Source of the DNA: Symbiodinium natans
Lineage: Eukaryota > Sar > Dinophyceae > Suessiales > Symbiodiniaceae
Assembly: GCA_905221605.1 (NCBI GenBank)
Contig: CAJNDS010002655.1
Span: forward strand, 124,001 to 188,000
Reading direction: 5' to 3'
Length of the DNA: 64,000 bases
Positions 1-10,700 of the stretch are shown in pieces. Within the stretch, counting starts at the first letter, position 1; the number at the start of each line of letters is the position of its first letter. Below the pieces are notes generated by a model. That model had not been told where the DNA came from. It saw nothing but the letters and a program-made list of their open reading frames with translations, and did not search any database. Position numbers and translations under genes: made by a program.

Positions 1-3000
1 CGCGTAAGAGGTGTCTCTTTGGCTCGATGCATGAAGCTGTGTCTCGCCACGCCTAGGAGACATGTGCTAAGCAGGAATGCACATGCACTGTGGAAAAACG
101 GCGTCCTGCCCGGCACATCCATTAAACAATTTTGCGGCTCCCACACGGGGCCGAGGCTCATCCCTTCCCTCAGCCTTTTAGTCATTTCCAAGTCGTTCTT
201 CCATTGCCTCCCAGTGCTGGAGGAGCTTATGGGCTCGCCGTCTTTGGTCTGCCGGTCGTAGTGCCCTGAGGTCATGTAAGAAGGCCTTGCACATCTGATT
301 GGATGTGAGTGCCGGCGCTGCGGGGGACTCTGATGCCTTCTTCGGCTCCTTGTAATCGTCCAGGTCGATGATCTGGCTGGTGTCCGCTGCACGGAGCACC
401 CATTGCTGAGGTGTCCTCGGCTCCTTCGTGGGGCCGTCAATCTGCTGCTGGCCATCACCAGAGGCCGTCTTTTCTGTCCGTTGCCTCTTTGAGGTTGGGG
501 GCCCCACTGTCTCATCCTCCGTTTCGCTCCATTCCAGGAGCTCTGCTGCCCCTCTGGGAAGACGATGTCGGTGGATGGGTTGTGGGACCTCAAGGGCCGC
601 TGGTCGTGATGGCCACCATAGCATAAGCTCCTACTGACTGCTAATTGGCAGCAAAGAGCTGCACTAAAGGCCGATGGTGGTACCTTTACAGGGCAAGGGA
701 TGGCTGCCGTCATGGCACTTAGCTCATGCACTGCAGCTTGTGTGTTCCTGCTTCCATGGAAGTCCATGCAGCAGATTACGCAACTGAGGTACAACCAGAG
801 ACAAATATGCATAAGTTTTGGTGTCCGGCATAAAGGCGCGCCCCCCGCCATCTTCCCACCTGCGGAAGTGCATGCGTTGATAGCATGTGTAGGTCCTTCC
901 CCCGTGGGGGGCCCGGGGGAAACCTTCACCTCACCCTTGCCTTGGAATGTAGTCTTCTTCTTATTGTAGTAGGAAGGGCCGGCGGACTTAGGACCGCCGC
1001 GGTGACTGAGGAATTTCTGGTAAACGTCGTGAATTCGGAGGGGTGTATGGAGGGGTCTGCGTTTGTACTTTCCTTTAGTGCGTCTATGCGTTATCCACTT
1101 ATTGCCCGGCTTAGGTTCGTTCCTATATCGGATCAGTAGTGAAAACGCAGTGCACCACCCCAGCAAAATCCCCCTAGGCCAATCCTCCTTAGATCTCCTA
1201 GATTCAGTCGACCACTGATCGTCTTCCACTGAGGGGTTGGCAGATCCGGCTCCCCAGCAGGGCCGTGCATGTAGGATAACTGCCTGCGGGCGGTTGACAT
1301 GCTCCGGGGGCACTGATGTGGGGATAGGCTGGGATTTGGCTAAGAGGGTGTGCATGTGGTGGCTTTCACGCATGTGAGTTGTCGGATAGTGCCTTTTCTG
1401 TGCAGCATATCTAATCTGCTGATCGCTGCTATTCTGGGACCTGGTGTTATTCCTGGGCTGTCCAACTCCTAGACCTGCGCCCTGATTTTCACCAGCCACG
1501 AAGGAATCGATCACCTTTTCGGCACTCCCTGTGGGGGCCGTCGGAGAGGAGAAATGGGGTGTGCCTCCCATGTCGGTCGGCAGGTCCCGGCTCATGATTA
1601 GGCGTATGTGGGAGGAGCCCTGGATGTCGCACCATTGATAGCGCTGTCTGTCCCTGACATCAACAATCCAGCGGATGTCCCCTAAACTGATGCCATGTGC
1701 CTGCAGAAGAGGGCTGCAGGCTAGCTCGATGGCCGAGGCAAAGCCGTCTTGTCTGACCTGCACCCCATAGCGATGACCCGGTTCTCGCAAGATCTCAGTG
1801 AGGACACCGTTAATGTCATCACGTCGTGTAGGACAGTCTGGTGTTGCATCCGTCCTGGAGGTGATTGTCGGGTCTCGGGCTGATCTGCGGGCCGGGGTAC
1901 GGCTCCTGTCCTGCGCGCTGCCCTTGTCGTGGTCCTGTTCATGGTCCTGAGGCTCGGTGACTGCAGTGCTGGAGGATGAGGCCGGCTGGGCACGCTGGGC
2001 CGAAGGTGTGGGAGCGCTGACGGAATACGCATCCAGGAGTGTCCACGGCCACCCCTCTGGTGTGTCGCGTTCCCGGGTTCCCTCAGCCGGAACCCTCTGT
2101 GCTGGGGCGTCCCGCTGAGTGGTGCCGGCTGATCGGCTCCCGCGGCTGCCTGCGCCAGCCTCCCTGGTCTCTCTTTGTTCCCGTTGTTCCCGACGTCTGG
2201 CTAGCTCAGTGCGTGTCCGTCTCCTCTCACCATTGGGCCGAACCCGTGCCCGAGGGTGTCTGCGCGGGCTGCGCGGGCTGTTTGCCATCTTGAGCCTAAT
2301 CCTTGCATTATCCCTGCTTCGGGCTGACGGGGCCGAGGGTGAAACGACTGTGCTGGTGTCGTGTCGCCTCTTCCTGTTCCCAACGGGTCTAGGGGCCTCT
2401 TTATGCAACCTTCTATGGTCAATTGATTGCCTAAGTGAGATGGGCGCTGACAACGTACGGCAGGGTACACTCGGTCTTGTGTGGTGCTCGTGTCCTAGAG
2501 GTCTCCACTCAAGGGTTCGCGCCTGCGAGCCCGAAGATGTCCAGGCAGTGTCTGCACAAATTGGATGTAGCTCGGAGGCAGCTTTGACCTGGGTGCAAGA
2601 TCGCACTGTGGGAATGCAAGTGTCTTGCAATGGGCACGTTGGGTGGGTGATCCATGTGTCACACAGTCCATGCAGTGCAGGCACTCTCGACATGTATTGA
2701 ACAGCTGGCATTGACTCCATTGCGTTGCACAATCGGCTCGCCTCTAGGGGGCCGTCAATGCAGTCAGGCCTATACAGGTATGGCATGAGCGCCTGAAAAA
2801 ATTCTGGCCAATGCGTCTTCCACTGCAGCTGGAGATACAGTGCTCGGGGCAAATTTTGCAGCCCATCGTGCAAGTGGCTGGCGAGGCGGGAAACGCCGGC
2901 AAGGATGTCTAGCTCAGCCTGACCCTGTGTCGTCCATAGGGAGTGCATCCAGGATTCAACGAGATCTCCTCCTGTTTGCCAGCTCTGCACCTGTCCGAGC

Positions 3001-5054
3001 TTGTCATGCGTCAGCAGGGCACCAACCAGTGACCATATCCAACGACCGACGTTATCCGTGAGGAGCGGGCTGTCGATGTGTTGGCCCCGGATGTCGTAGG
3101 CTTCACCCTGCTGAGCTTTGTGGTATAGGTCGTGCCTGAACTTGTAGTGTCCCTGCATCTGGAAGGCCGTGAGGCTCGCCCCCGGGTTGCTAGGCAAGAG
3201 CTCGCCCAGAAGCTGCTTTGCTTTGCCCAGGTGTAGCCTTGCCGCAGCATTTAGTCCCTGGTGCGGCGGCACCCTCTCGGGGCCGATTGTTTGGGCCCTC
3301 CTGACCGCACCACGTGCGTCGCCTCCTCTTCGTGCACCACAGACCTCACCGCTTGTCTCTTCAATCGGATGCTCATCCGCCTTCATTGCGACGCTCTGCA
3401 GCGGCAGCCCCTGAGGTGTGTAGTTGCCAGGTGCGGCCTTTCCTGGCCTCTCGTTGTCGCTCGTCTGTGTGGCCTGGTCACACGTGACCGGGCCACACTG
3501 TACAGCGGCATGCTGCACAGCGGCATGCTCTTTTGCTGGGATTAACTCCTCCTCGTCCGTTGTTGTCTCCGATGCCACCGGGTCAGCTGTCGGGGTCCGT
3601 ACCTCGTTCATCATGTCAGGTGTGGTGCCGTCCACGACTGGATTAATTGCAGGGGCCGGCACATCGGCCTCCTCCATGTGTGGCTCTCCTTGGTCTTGGG
3701 CCTTGATCTTCACAGCCTGAGCCGAGGAAGATGAGGGGCCATCACTGACGGTGCCTGGCTGTCCGTCGCCCTGTGATTCCGCCTCCTCAGAGTGCCATTC
3801 GGTACTCTCGGTCCACGAATTCCAGCCATGCCACCACCCTGTCGACTCCGTCGCTCCATGTCGCCACTCATTGTGGCCTTCCCACGACTGCCAGCCCCGT
3901 TGCCTCAGCTCCGTGGCCGTTCTGCGACGGCGACCATCTGCTCGGTAGTGCGAGCGAGGGTGCTCCCTAGGAGGGAGACCTCTCTCGGCTCTCGTGGTTT
4001 GCCTCATTTGAGCCCGAGGTCTGGAGGTGGAGATGCTCATGCAGGCATTGCATACTGGCGGCTCGGTACGCTCCGGTGAAATATGTGGTGCAGGCAGACT
4101 GCAAATTGAGTGTCCTGCCCTGGAGCGGAGGTCTGCATGTGGTGGGGCCGAAAGCGGCTCCCCTGCATCAGGCAGCGTTTGGAGTGCCCTAATGCTATTG
4201 GACTGACAACTGCACTCTCTCGGATGGCTCATGCTCTCACCTACATCAGACCGACTGCAGCTACGCACAGTGAAGGACATGTAAGTAGCAGCCCATCCCG
4301 CATGCCAGCATGGTATACACATCACTCTCACAGACTGTTCAGCACCTATGATCATGACTTCGTGTCGAGCAAGACCAAACGACCGTGCAGGCGCTGAGGT
4401 CCCGACCGGAGGTGCAACACGGATCCACTGTGGACAGATCTCTGCATCCGCTGTCAGCCAGGCTTCCAGAGTCTGTTCTGGAGGCTGCGAGTGCTGCACA
4501 GGCCAGTTGATCCCTAAGGTGGTGTTTGCTGACAGAGGGGTATGCGTGGCGTCCTTGCATCGGCCTTCCCCCTGTTCGGGGGCCGCATGATGTTCAGGCA
4601 GTGTACACAACACGCACACCGATCGGGAGGTACCGAGTGGCTTGGCATTATGTCTAGCTGGACTCGGATCTTGCACGGTTACTGGGGCCCCTGCTGGAGG
4701 TGCGTCATGGATCCATTGCGTGCAGATCTCTGCATCCATTGTCATGTATTCTATCGAAGACTGCTTGGGAGGCTGCAAGTGCTGCACGGACCAGTTGATC
4801 TCTAAGGTGGCGTTTGCTGACCGGGGCCCTTGCGTGGTGTCCCGGTATCGGCTTTCCCAGTGCGCTGGGGCCGTTTGATGCTCTGGCAGGGTCTCCCACA
4901 TTGGCAGCAGGGTACACATCCAAACAAGCATGCATCTTGTTATGCACTGACGTTCCCACTTTGCATGTTTCCCTCTCAAAAATCTCTCTCTCCTTCTTGG
5001 CACTTTCCAAGCAAGTTTGGTGCTGTGGCTCAGCACCGAGCCAATCCATGGCAT
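1..5054 (-). CDS. Retroelement ORF, at least 1,684 codons, cut by the left window edge
   Basis: Reading every codon on the minus strand from the ATG at 5054-5052 to position 3 shows no stop; the nearest in-frame upstream stop is TAG at 5105-5103. The 3' end lies outside the window. Residues 1-230 hold two related blocks 96 residues apart. Positions about 3180-2700 encode a Trp- and Leu-rich helical stretch (for example YLQLQWKTHWPEFF). At residue 923 (2288) an internal Met opens the basic segment MANSPRSPRRHPRAR, matching the start of ORF1 of the element at 32.7-43.1 kb (MANRGRSP). Residues about 1075-1150 (1832-1602) resemble the N-terminal lobe of Tpt1/KptA RNA 2'-phosphotransferases. No reverse transcriptase is visible before the edge. 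I infer an ORF1-like or fused polyprotein of a related non-LTR element. Real translation may start at 2288, and frame use below 624 is uncertain because a more protein-like ORF overlaps there. Confidence 0.65.
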   Translation of the reverse strand, partial: MPWIGSVLSHSTKLAWKVPRRRERFLRGKHAKWERQCITRCMLVWMCTLLPMWETLPEHQTAPAHWESRYRDTTQGPRSANATLEINWSVQHLQPPKQSSIEYMTMDAEICTQWIHDAPPAGAPVTVQDPSPARHNAKPLGTSRSVCVLCTLPEHHAAPEQGEGRCKDATHTPLSANTTLGINWPVQHSQPPEQTLEAWLTADAEICPQWIRVAPPVGTSAPARSFGLARHEVMIIGAEQSVRVMCIPCWHAGWAATYMSFTVRSCSRSDVGESMSHPRECSCQSNSIRALQTLPDAGEPLSAPPHADLRSRAGHSICSLPAPHISPERTEPPVCNACMSISTSRPRAQMRQTTRAERGLPPREHPRSHYRADGRRRRTATELRQRGWQSWEGHNEWRHGATESTGWWHGWNSWTESTEWHSEEAESQGDGQPGTVSDGPSSSSAQAVKIKAQDQGEPHMEEADVPAPAINPVVDGTTPDMMNEVRTPTADPVASETTTDEEELIPAKEHAAVQHAAVQCGPVTCDQATQTSDNERPGKAAPGNYTPQGLPLQSVAMKADEHPIEETSGEVCGARRGGDARGAVRRAQTIGPERVPPHQGLNAAARLHLGKAKQLLGELLPSNPGASLTAFQMQGHYKFRHDLYHKAQQGEAYDIRGQHIDSPLLTDNVGRWIWSLVGALLTHDKLGQVQSWQTGGDLVESWMHSLWTTQGQAELDILAGVSRLASHLHDGLQNLPRALYLQLQWKTHWPEFFQALMPYLYRPDCIDGPLEASRLCNAMESMPAVQYMSRVPALHGLCDTWITHPTCPLQDTCIPTVRSCTQVKAASELHPICADTAWTSSGSQARTLEWRPLGHEHHTRPSVPCRTLSAPISLRQSIDHRRLHKEAPRPVGNRKRRHDTSTVVSPSAPSARSRDNARIRLKMANSPRSPRRHPRARVRPNGERRRTRTELARRREQREQRETREAGAGSRGSRSAGTTQRDAPAQRVPAEGTRERDTPEGWPWTLLDAYSVSAPTPSAQRAQPASSSSTAVTEPQDHEQDHDKGSAQDRSRTPARRSARDPTITSRTDATPDCPTRRDDINGVLTEILREPGHRYGVQVRQDGFASAIELACSPLLQAHGISLGDIRWIVDVRDRQRYQWCDIQGSSHIRLIMSRDLPTDMGGTPHFSSPTAPTGSAEKVIDSFVAGENQGAGLGVGQPRNNTRSQNSSDQQIRYAAQKRHYPTTHMRESHHMHTLLAKSQPIPTSVPPEHVNRPQAVILHARPCWGAGSANPSVEDDQWSTESRRSKEDWPRGILLGWCTAFSLLIRYRNEPKPGNKWITHRRTKGKYKRRPLHTPLRIHDVYQKFLSHRGGPKSAGPSYYNKKKTTFQGKGEVKVSPGPPTGEGPTHAINACTSAGGKMAGGAPLCRTPKLMHICLWLYLSCVICCMDFHGSRNTQAAVHELSAMTAAIPCPVKVPPSAFSAALCCQLAVSRSLCYGGHHDQRPLRSHNPSTDIVFPEGQQSSWNGAKRRMRQWGPQPQRGNGQKRRPLVMASSRLTAPRRSRGHLSNGCSVQRTPARSSTWTITRSRRRHQSPPQRRHSHPIRCARPSYMTSGHYDRQTKDGEPISSSSTGRQWKNDLEMTKRLREGMSLGPVWEPQNCLMDVPGRTPFFHSACAFLLSTCLLGVARHSFMHRAKETPLT
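178..624 (-). CDS. Small alternative-frame ORF (148 aa) in the left retroelement
   Basis: An ATG-started 148-codon ORF lies in a different frame from the long open frame covering the same bases. Its translation has a basic patch (TSKRQRTEK), an acidic segment (IIDLDDYKEPKK) and a helical charged C terminus (LHDLRALRPADQRRRAHKLL), and looks more like a real protein than the Arg/Ser-rich overlapping frame. The right-hand element has a comparable small ORF in the same relative position and relative frame (39541-40293). No family recognised. It may be the authentic coding frame here, with the long frame open by composition. Confidence 0.4.
   Translation of the reverse strand: MLWWPSRPAALEVPQPIHRHRLPRGAAELLEWSETEDETVGPPTSKRQRTEKTASGDGQQQIDGPTKEPRTPQQWVLRAADTSQIIDLDDYKEPKKASESPAAPALTSNQMCKAFLHDLRALRPADQRRRAHKLLQHWEAMEERLGND
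4408..4880 (-). repeat. In-frame direct duplication, 288-bp period
   Basis: Two diverged copies (about 4408-4593 and 4696-4880) start 288 bp, exactly 96 codons, apart. On the minus strand both encode a block with DAEIC-Q-WI and INW-VQH-QPP motifs. The whole-codon spacing and conserved frame suggest protein-level duplication inside the long retroelement ORF. Confidence 0.75.
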
Positions 5055-5130
5055 GAAAACTACGTCCTCTCTCACCTGTGTGAAGAGAGGCACAAAAACA
5101 CACTACCCCCTCCCCCCCTCCCGACTCACG

Positions 5131-7601
5131 CTACAAACAAATTTGAGCCGGAGGCTTAGAGGGAGCATCTGCAGGGTTCGACTCCGACGGCACGTACACC
5201 AACCTGGGTAGCAGGTCGCAAGCCAGTGTGTACGCCGCAACGGTGCGGAGGACACGCCGCAAAGCCTTGGCAGAGCTCCTGCCTTTGGCGATGGATCCTA
5301 TGGCAGTTTTGGCATCCACGAGGATGACTGGTCGAGCATGGTGCCGCTTTGCGCTCCTTCCAACCCACTTCAATGTCAAGAGGACTCCATGACATTCCAA
5401 GAGGCCAGAATGGGCCGGCCATTTAGCTTTGCTTGAGATGAGGACCCTGAAGTCAGACTTGCGGAAGGGCAGGCGGTGTAGTTTTCCGATCCTTGGCACT
5501 TCAGGCTCGTCATGGTCTCCAGGGATCAGCCTTACATAATCACCTCGCCGCTCAGCTAAACGCCCCACTTCCTTGTGACCTTCTTACCGCAGCGCAGAGA
5601 GGTCACACCAAAACCAAAATCTGGCGCTGCGTCACACGCCAACAGCTCGTCCAGGTACGGCCTGTCGAGGCCAGCCGGCAGTAGAGGTGCCAGCGCCAAG
5701 GCGGTCAGCAGCTCGTTCTTTACCGCCGTGGGCAAGCGCTTGCTTGCAGCACTGTCAGTGTTTACAAACCCATACGTAGAATCAAACAAACTGAACATGC
5801 TACGTTGAAGCAAGCAAAACCGCTGAAAAACGCCAAGCAGCTTGTGAAGGGCCTTTGGACTGGCCACTCCTTGCTGGACCACATCCAAGAGTCCCAGAAC
5901 TGCTTTGCCAAGTTTGCCAGCTGCAGGCTGGACCAGTGGAGGCTGACTGCTTATGTCACAACCAAGCCCCGTCATCTCGAGGGCCAAGGTCACGTCTTTG
6001 CTGGTGTTTTTGATGACCCCGTGCTTTTGGAAGACACCATCCAATCTCTGGAGCGTTTTGGCGCCTCTCTCCCGATCTCGGTGGAAAAGAAGAACATCGT
6101 CTGTGGCCACCGCCCCCAACTCATCCTGCGACACCGGCAAAGGCTCATCCAAACTAAGGACGCTGTCCACGTTCACGCCAGCCTTGCGCAAGCATCCCAA
6201 AGTGTTTGCCTGGGCCACACAAGGCGACCAGCTGAACCCCATGGGCCAAACAACGTTGACAGGGTACAGGAGAGTGCTTGGAAGCAACGTCACGGCGCTG
6301 TCAGTGCAGGCCCGCAGCTGCTTGAGCGTCAGACCACTCCCGCGTAGCTCTTGTACCGACACTGGCGGCTGCCCAAACCAAGGCTGCAAGGCTGCAGGCA
6401 CAGCTAAGCTGTCAAAGTATGTGCTGGCATCTCTTTTTGACATCAGAAGGGTCTCCCCCTGATCCACCAAGATGTCCAGAAACGAGCTTGGGTTGGCCAG
6501 TCTGGATGGTTTGGGCGGAGCCGAGGCAGCCTCACTTAAGGCTGACCCATCCCAAATCTTCCTTTGTCTGTTTTGGGCCGACTTCGGAGCTGCAAAAATA
6601 GTTGCCATGCCTCGTATGTCAGTGCGCAACCTGAGCTTGCCACACTGGAGTTCGCGCACCGTCAAGATGATGTATTGTTGCCGCTCGAGCCCAGCTGGCA
6701 ACGCCGAAGCTTCCACTGTAATCGATGCGTCAATCGGAAAAACAGTTGAAGCATCTGAAGCCATGTTCCACAGCTCCTCGGGCACCAACTTCGACGGATC
6801 ACAGGTGGCAGCAACACTGGGAAGGTCAACGTCATGCCCGCGCACTGGTTCATAACGGTCAGCGCCGTGCTCTTCATACAAAGCAAAGGCTCCTTTGACC
6901 ACAGCTTGCTGACCCCACACAGAGTCCAGCCTGTGCGCGAAACGAGCAACGCGAAGAACTACATGACGATGCACGGACTTCTGGGCGCGTGAAGGCATTC
7001 TAGGCGTCGTCCATGTACTTGGCAGCGCGTGTTGCGGCATTCCATGGCACAGGTGGTTGAGAGCTGTCAGGCAAAGGTTGGCCAAGAGGAGGCTGGTACT
7101 CGAGCTCGGGGTAGCCACATCAGCAGGCCACTCTTGCAGCGGCGGCAGAGGGAAAACATCCTTGGTCTTGGAAGCCTTGAAGCAGCCTTCGCGTTGAGGT
7201 GGTGCGGATGCAATCGCGTGGTGCCAAGTTGCCAGTGGCAGAACGGATCCGGCCAAGAATGTCTCAAGCACTGCCCCGAAAGCCCCCAAACCTCCATGCT
7301 GCAACTCCTCCGTCTCCACAGGCCCGCAAGCCGAGCCAGCAAGCGTACTGCGTTGTGCTATCCCACTCATGTGGCAGTTCAGCACACGGCGTACCCCCAA
7401 AGAAACTCTCAACCTCAGCATCCGGCGCCTGTTTCTGGCACGACGTGCAGGCGAACTAGGGGTAAAAGGGCACTCCTCGTGCAACATACCCAGTGCGCAG
7501 TTATGTCCTTTCCCTTTGGGCGGCAAACCACGAACTGACATGAGCGACCAGCTCCCAAGCGCTATAATCTCAGCCCCCCCCGCAGCGGACCAGAGAAACA
7601 T
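5131..7601 (-). pseudogene. Reverse transcriptase-RNase H gene, DIRS/Ngaro-like, frameshifted
   Basis: A 681-codon ORF (7601-5556) continues in another frame as 5568-5131. The RT core shows motif A (KRDASTYFD, near 6430), motif B (WPMGFSWSP, near 6235) and motif C (VATDDVLLF, near 6100). The RNase H-like part begins with LLACDAAPDFGFGVT and ends, after the frame change, with VYVPSESNPADAPSK, a pattern typical of the RT-linked RNase H of DIRS-type and related elements. The reading shifts by one frame at 5568-5556, inside RNase H, so the copy is probably dead unless frameshifting occurs. The N-terminal 250 residues are Ala/Leu/Arg-rich and unrecognised. No tyrosine recombinase, LTR or split inverted repeat was found, so element class is an inference. 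It ends 77 bp before the start of the long ORF on the same strand; whether the two belong together is open. Confidence 0.7.
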
Positions 7602-7779
7602 TTAAGAGCATGGCGGCGCCCCATAAAGAGGAGCTGAAAAGATGATTGGGCCACATGCCAGTCCGGACGACACGCAGCTGCGCATTCAAGTGTCCTGCCT
7701 ACAAGTTCTCACAGGCAGACAACTCTCCTGCAGGCACGCTCTGTCAAGAATCCCCCCATCAACCCTCGAGTGCTGCCTC

Positions 7780-10700
7780 CTAGAGTTCATGGCTCTGGTG
7801 CGCAGTGCATCCTTGTGATGTGATGCGCTGCAACTTTCCATTGCGGTGCTCGTCCTGCTTGGGCATTTCCCAAAAAAAAGGCACCCCTCATATACGCTAA
7901 AAATACTATAGAACCCTTTTCAAGGAACCACCAAAAAGGGCACCCCCATTCTCGGAAACCCCGACTTCGGTGTTGGTGCACCGAACGGTCTGTTTGGTGA
8001 GCCCAAGACTCGTGGCGACAGAAACGATTTCAGTATTTCACACAGCCCACTAACCCAAACACCCCCTAAATCCCTAAACCCTAACCCTAAACCCTAAACC
8101 TTGTTCCAGCTGTGGGTCTGGTGCGCGGCGCCCGACGTAGTGCCCATCTTCGAGGCCAAACGTGTCTCCGAGATGAGGATCATCAGCAAGGCGACCGCCT
8201 TGATGTTGAGGGTTTAGGGTTTGGGGTTTAGGGTTTAGGGTTTAAGGGTTAAGGTTTAAGGTTTAGGGTTTAGGGTTCAGGGTTAGCTAGGACTTGCTAT
8301 GAAGCTTGGGTTTCGGGTTCTTGCTGGTGCTGTAGCTTCTTGTTGCGGGGGGGAACACACCTCGCATGAAAAACCAACAGCTGCGAGTCAGACTCGCTGA
8401 AGTCTAGACATGCTGCTGCTCTGCGGACTCTTCGGCCTGGCATTCCATATTAACATATGGGGGGTTTCCGAAATTTGGGGAGGGGGGGGGGGGTACCTTA
8501 TTGGGGTCCTTAGTATAAGGGAATCCTAATATTTGGGGGTCTATCTTGGGGGCTCCCTTGTTTTCATAAACCCCCCATACGCCTTCCTCCCTAAAAAGCA
8601 TCCACACAGCGGGACAAACACTTCCTGGCCCTGGGCAGCTGAGCTGAGCTGAGGCCACGGCGCTTAAAAAAAGGTTGAAGGCATACTTTGCAAAATGCTT
8701 GTTTTCTCTCCTGCAGATCGCAATCGCACATTCACACATTCACACGCAGCGGAAGATGCTAAGACCTAGACCCTGATGAACTTTGTCACATTCTGAAGTC
8801 CGGATGAGCACAACCGGAACGCGACCCTGCCCAAAAACTGGCCACGAAGCCCCAGAAACTTGAGCAATGAGGCACTTTACTCAGGCTCGGAGCCCTTGTG
8901 AGAAGACACAGAGAATTGCATGTCTGCAGTTGTTGGGGTTTAGGTTTTGGCCTTGGGCCTTGAAGGTGTCGAGGGTGAATGCTGGCAATACGTTACAAGG
9001 CAGTGCTGAGAGACTGGTTCCTTGTATCATGCATACCTACCATGAAGACTATCCGGACTGCTTCTCCTTGACCTGCAACGCTATGGCTGAAGAAATGTGA
9101 CGGTGAGGTATCCACGAACAGGGAGGCCGAAGACCATAGGCCGAGGCCCGAAGGCCCAAGCCCGAACTCTTGAGGGATTGGTTGCAACGCGCATAAGGAC
9201 CAAAGCGAACCAAGTAAAGCACTCCGTGTACAGCAGCGAAGGCCCCACACAGTGACTTTAGGTTGAGAAAAGAGAATTCTTAGAACAGACCAGCGGAAAC
9301 CCGGCGGGCCTGTCTCGACTAGTTGGAAACCCGTAATTGAAAGAAACTGCGAATTCGCGAGAGTCTCTGTTCGGGTTAAAGCCACGCCTGAACTCCAAAA
9401 AGGGCCTTAACAGCGCAATCGCATCTGAATCCTAAACCTTGAGCTCTAAACCCTAAACCCTAAGCCCTAAGTCCTAGACCCCCTGCCCGAGGCCCTAAGC
9501 CCTCTCAGCTCCTGCCCGGACACGGAAACTTCTTTGGCCAGAGCCCGGAGTGCCGCAAGCTTTGTAGCGTGAAACCTGCAGCCACCGACCTTCGCAGACG
9601 CCGCCGCAAATTTGAAGGGGTTAGGGGTTAGGGTTTTGGGTTTAGGGTTTAGGGTTTAGGGTTTAGGGCTTAGGGTTTAGGGTTTAGGTTTCCGGGTTCA
9701 GGGTTCCGGGTTCAGGATTTAGGGTTTAGGGCTTAGGGGGACTTGGGCGCAAGGTCTGCCGGTTGCTGGTTTTGGCGCTGGTCCAGGGAGGCGTCGCTTA
9801 AAAATCTTGAGCTGGGGCTCATGTAAGATGCCCCTCAACTACCAATTCCTTAAGAACCCTCAAAAATAAAGAATATTCTTCCTTACTAAGGGTAGTATAT
9901 GGATTAGTATTTTGTAGTCGCCAGCCAAGAACCAAGAGTCCTGGAGGAGTCTTGGTTCTTGGTTTCATGCTTCCTGGGCTAAAACTATTAAGAGACCTCT
10001 ATAAATCTAAGTTCTCAACTCCCGGTCTCACCATGCTAGGGCTGAGAAGCAACGTCCCAAACATCTCGCCGTTTGCATCGTTCAGCATGTCAAGCCTACA
10101 GAGTTCCTGATTGCAACCTGCGTCGTATGCTATTGGTAATCCCAATTCAGAAATACTCAGCGTTCAAACACAATGTAGTCATTGTTCTGCAATTTCCGCC
10201 TAACCGCAAACAAGCAGTCCACAAATTGCACGACTCCACCTCGGATAGGAACTCAAATTTGGCTTGATCTGCCGGGAGACGTGGCCACATCCGTTGCAAC
10301 AGCAGCTCCAAAGGCGCCATATTTTGGACAAAGGAGCAGATCTCCAAGCACGTTGGCCACGAAAGCGATCCTCAGCCGCAAGGAAACGAGCCCCCCAGGA
10401 CCAGCTTTGCTTAGACTGGCTCTAACACGAAACTCATGCATCTCGTGAAAGATGAAAGATGAGGCTCAACCAAAGACAAACTGCTTGTTTGTTTTTCAGA
10501 GGCGCCTTCTCTCGGCTTTAGTCCCTCTGAACTACAAGTCCTCACACATCAATGACGCAGAAAGAAGTGCGCAAGCAATTGAACATCCAAACTGAGCCCC
10601 CCAAATCCACTCCGTGAGCCGGGACACACGGACGCCACAAAAGGGGTCACAGAATCCTTCTCTGCCAAGCAGACTACGTTGCAACTGTCGCGAACCTGGG

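Noticed and set aside
5131-7601. LTR retrotransposon
   Set aside because: No flanking direct repeats, integrase or protease motif; RT and RNase H sequence style is closer to DIRS-type elements.
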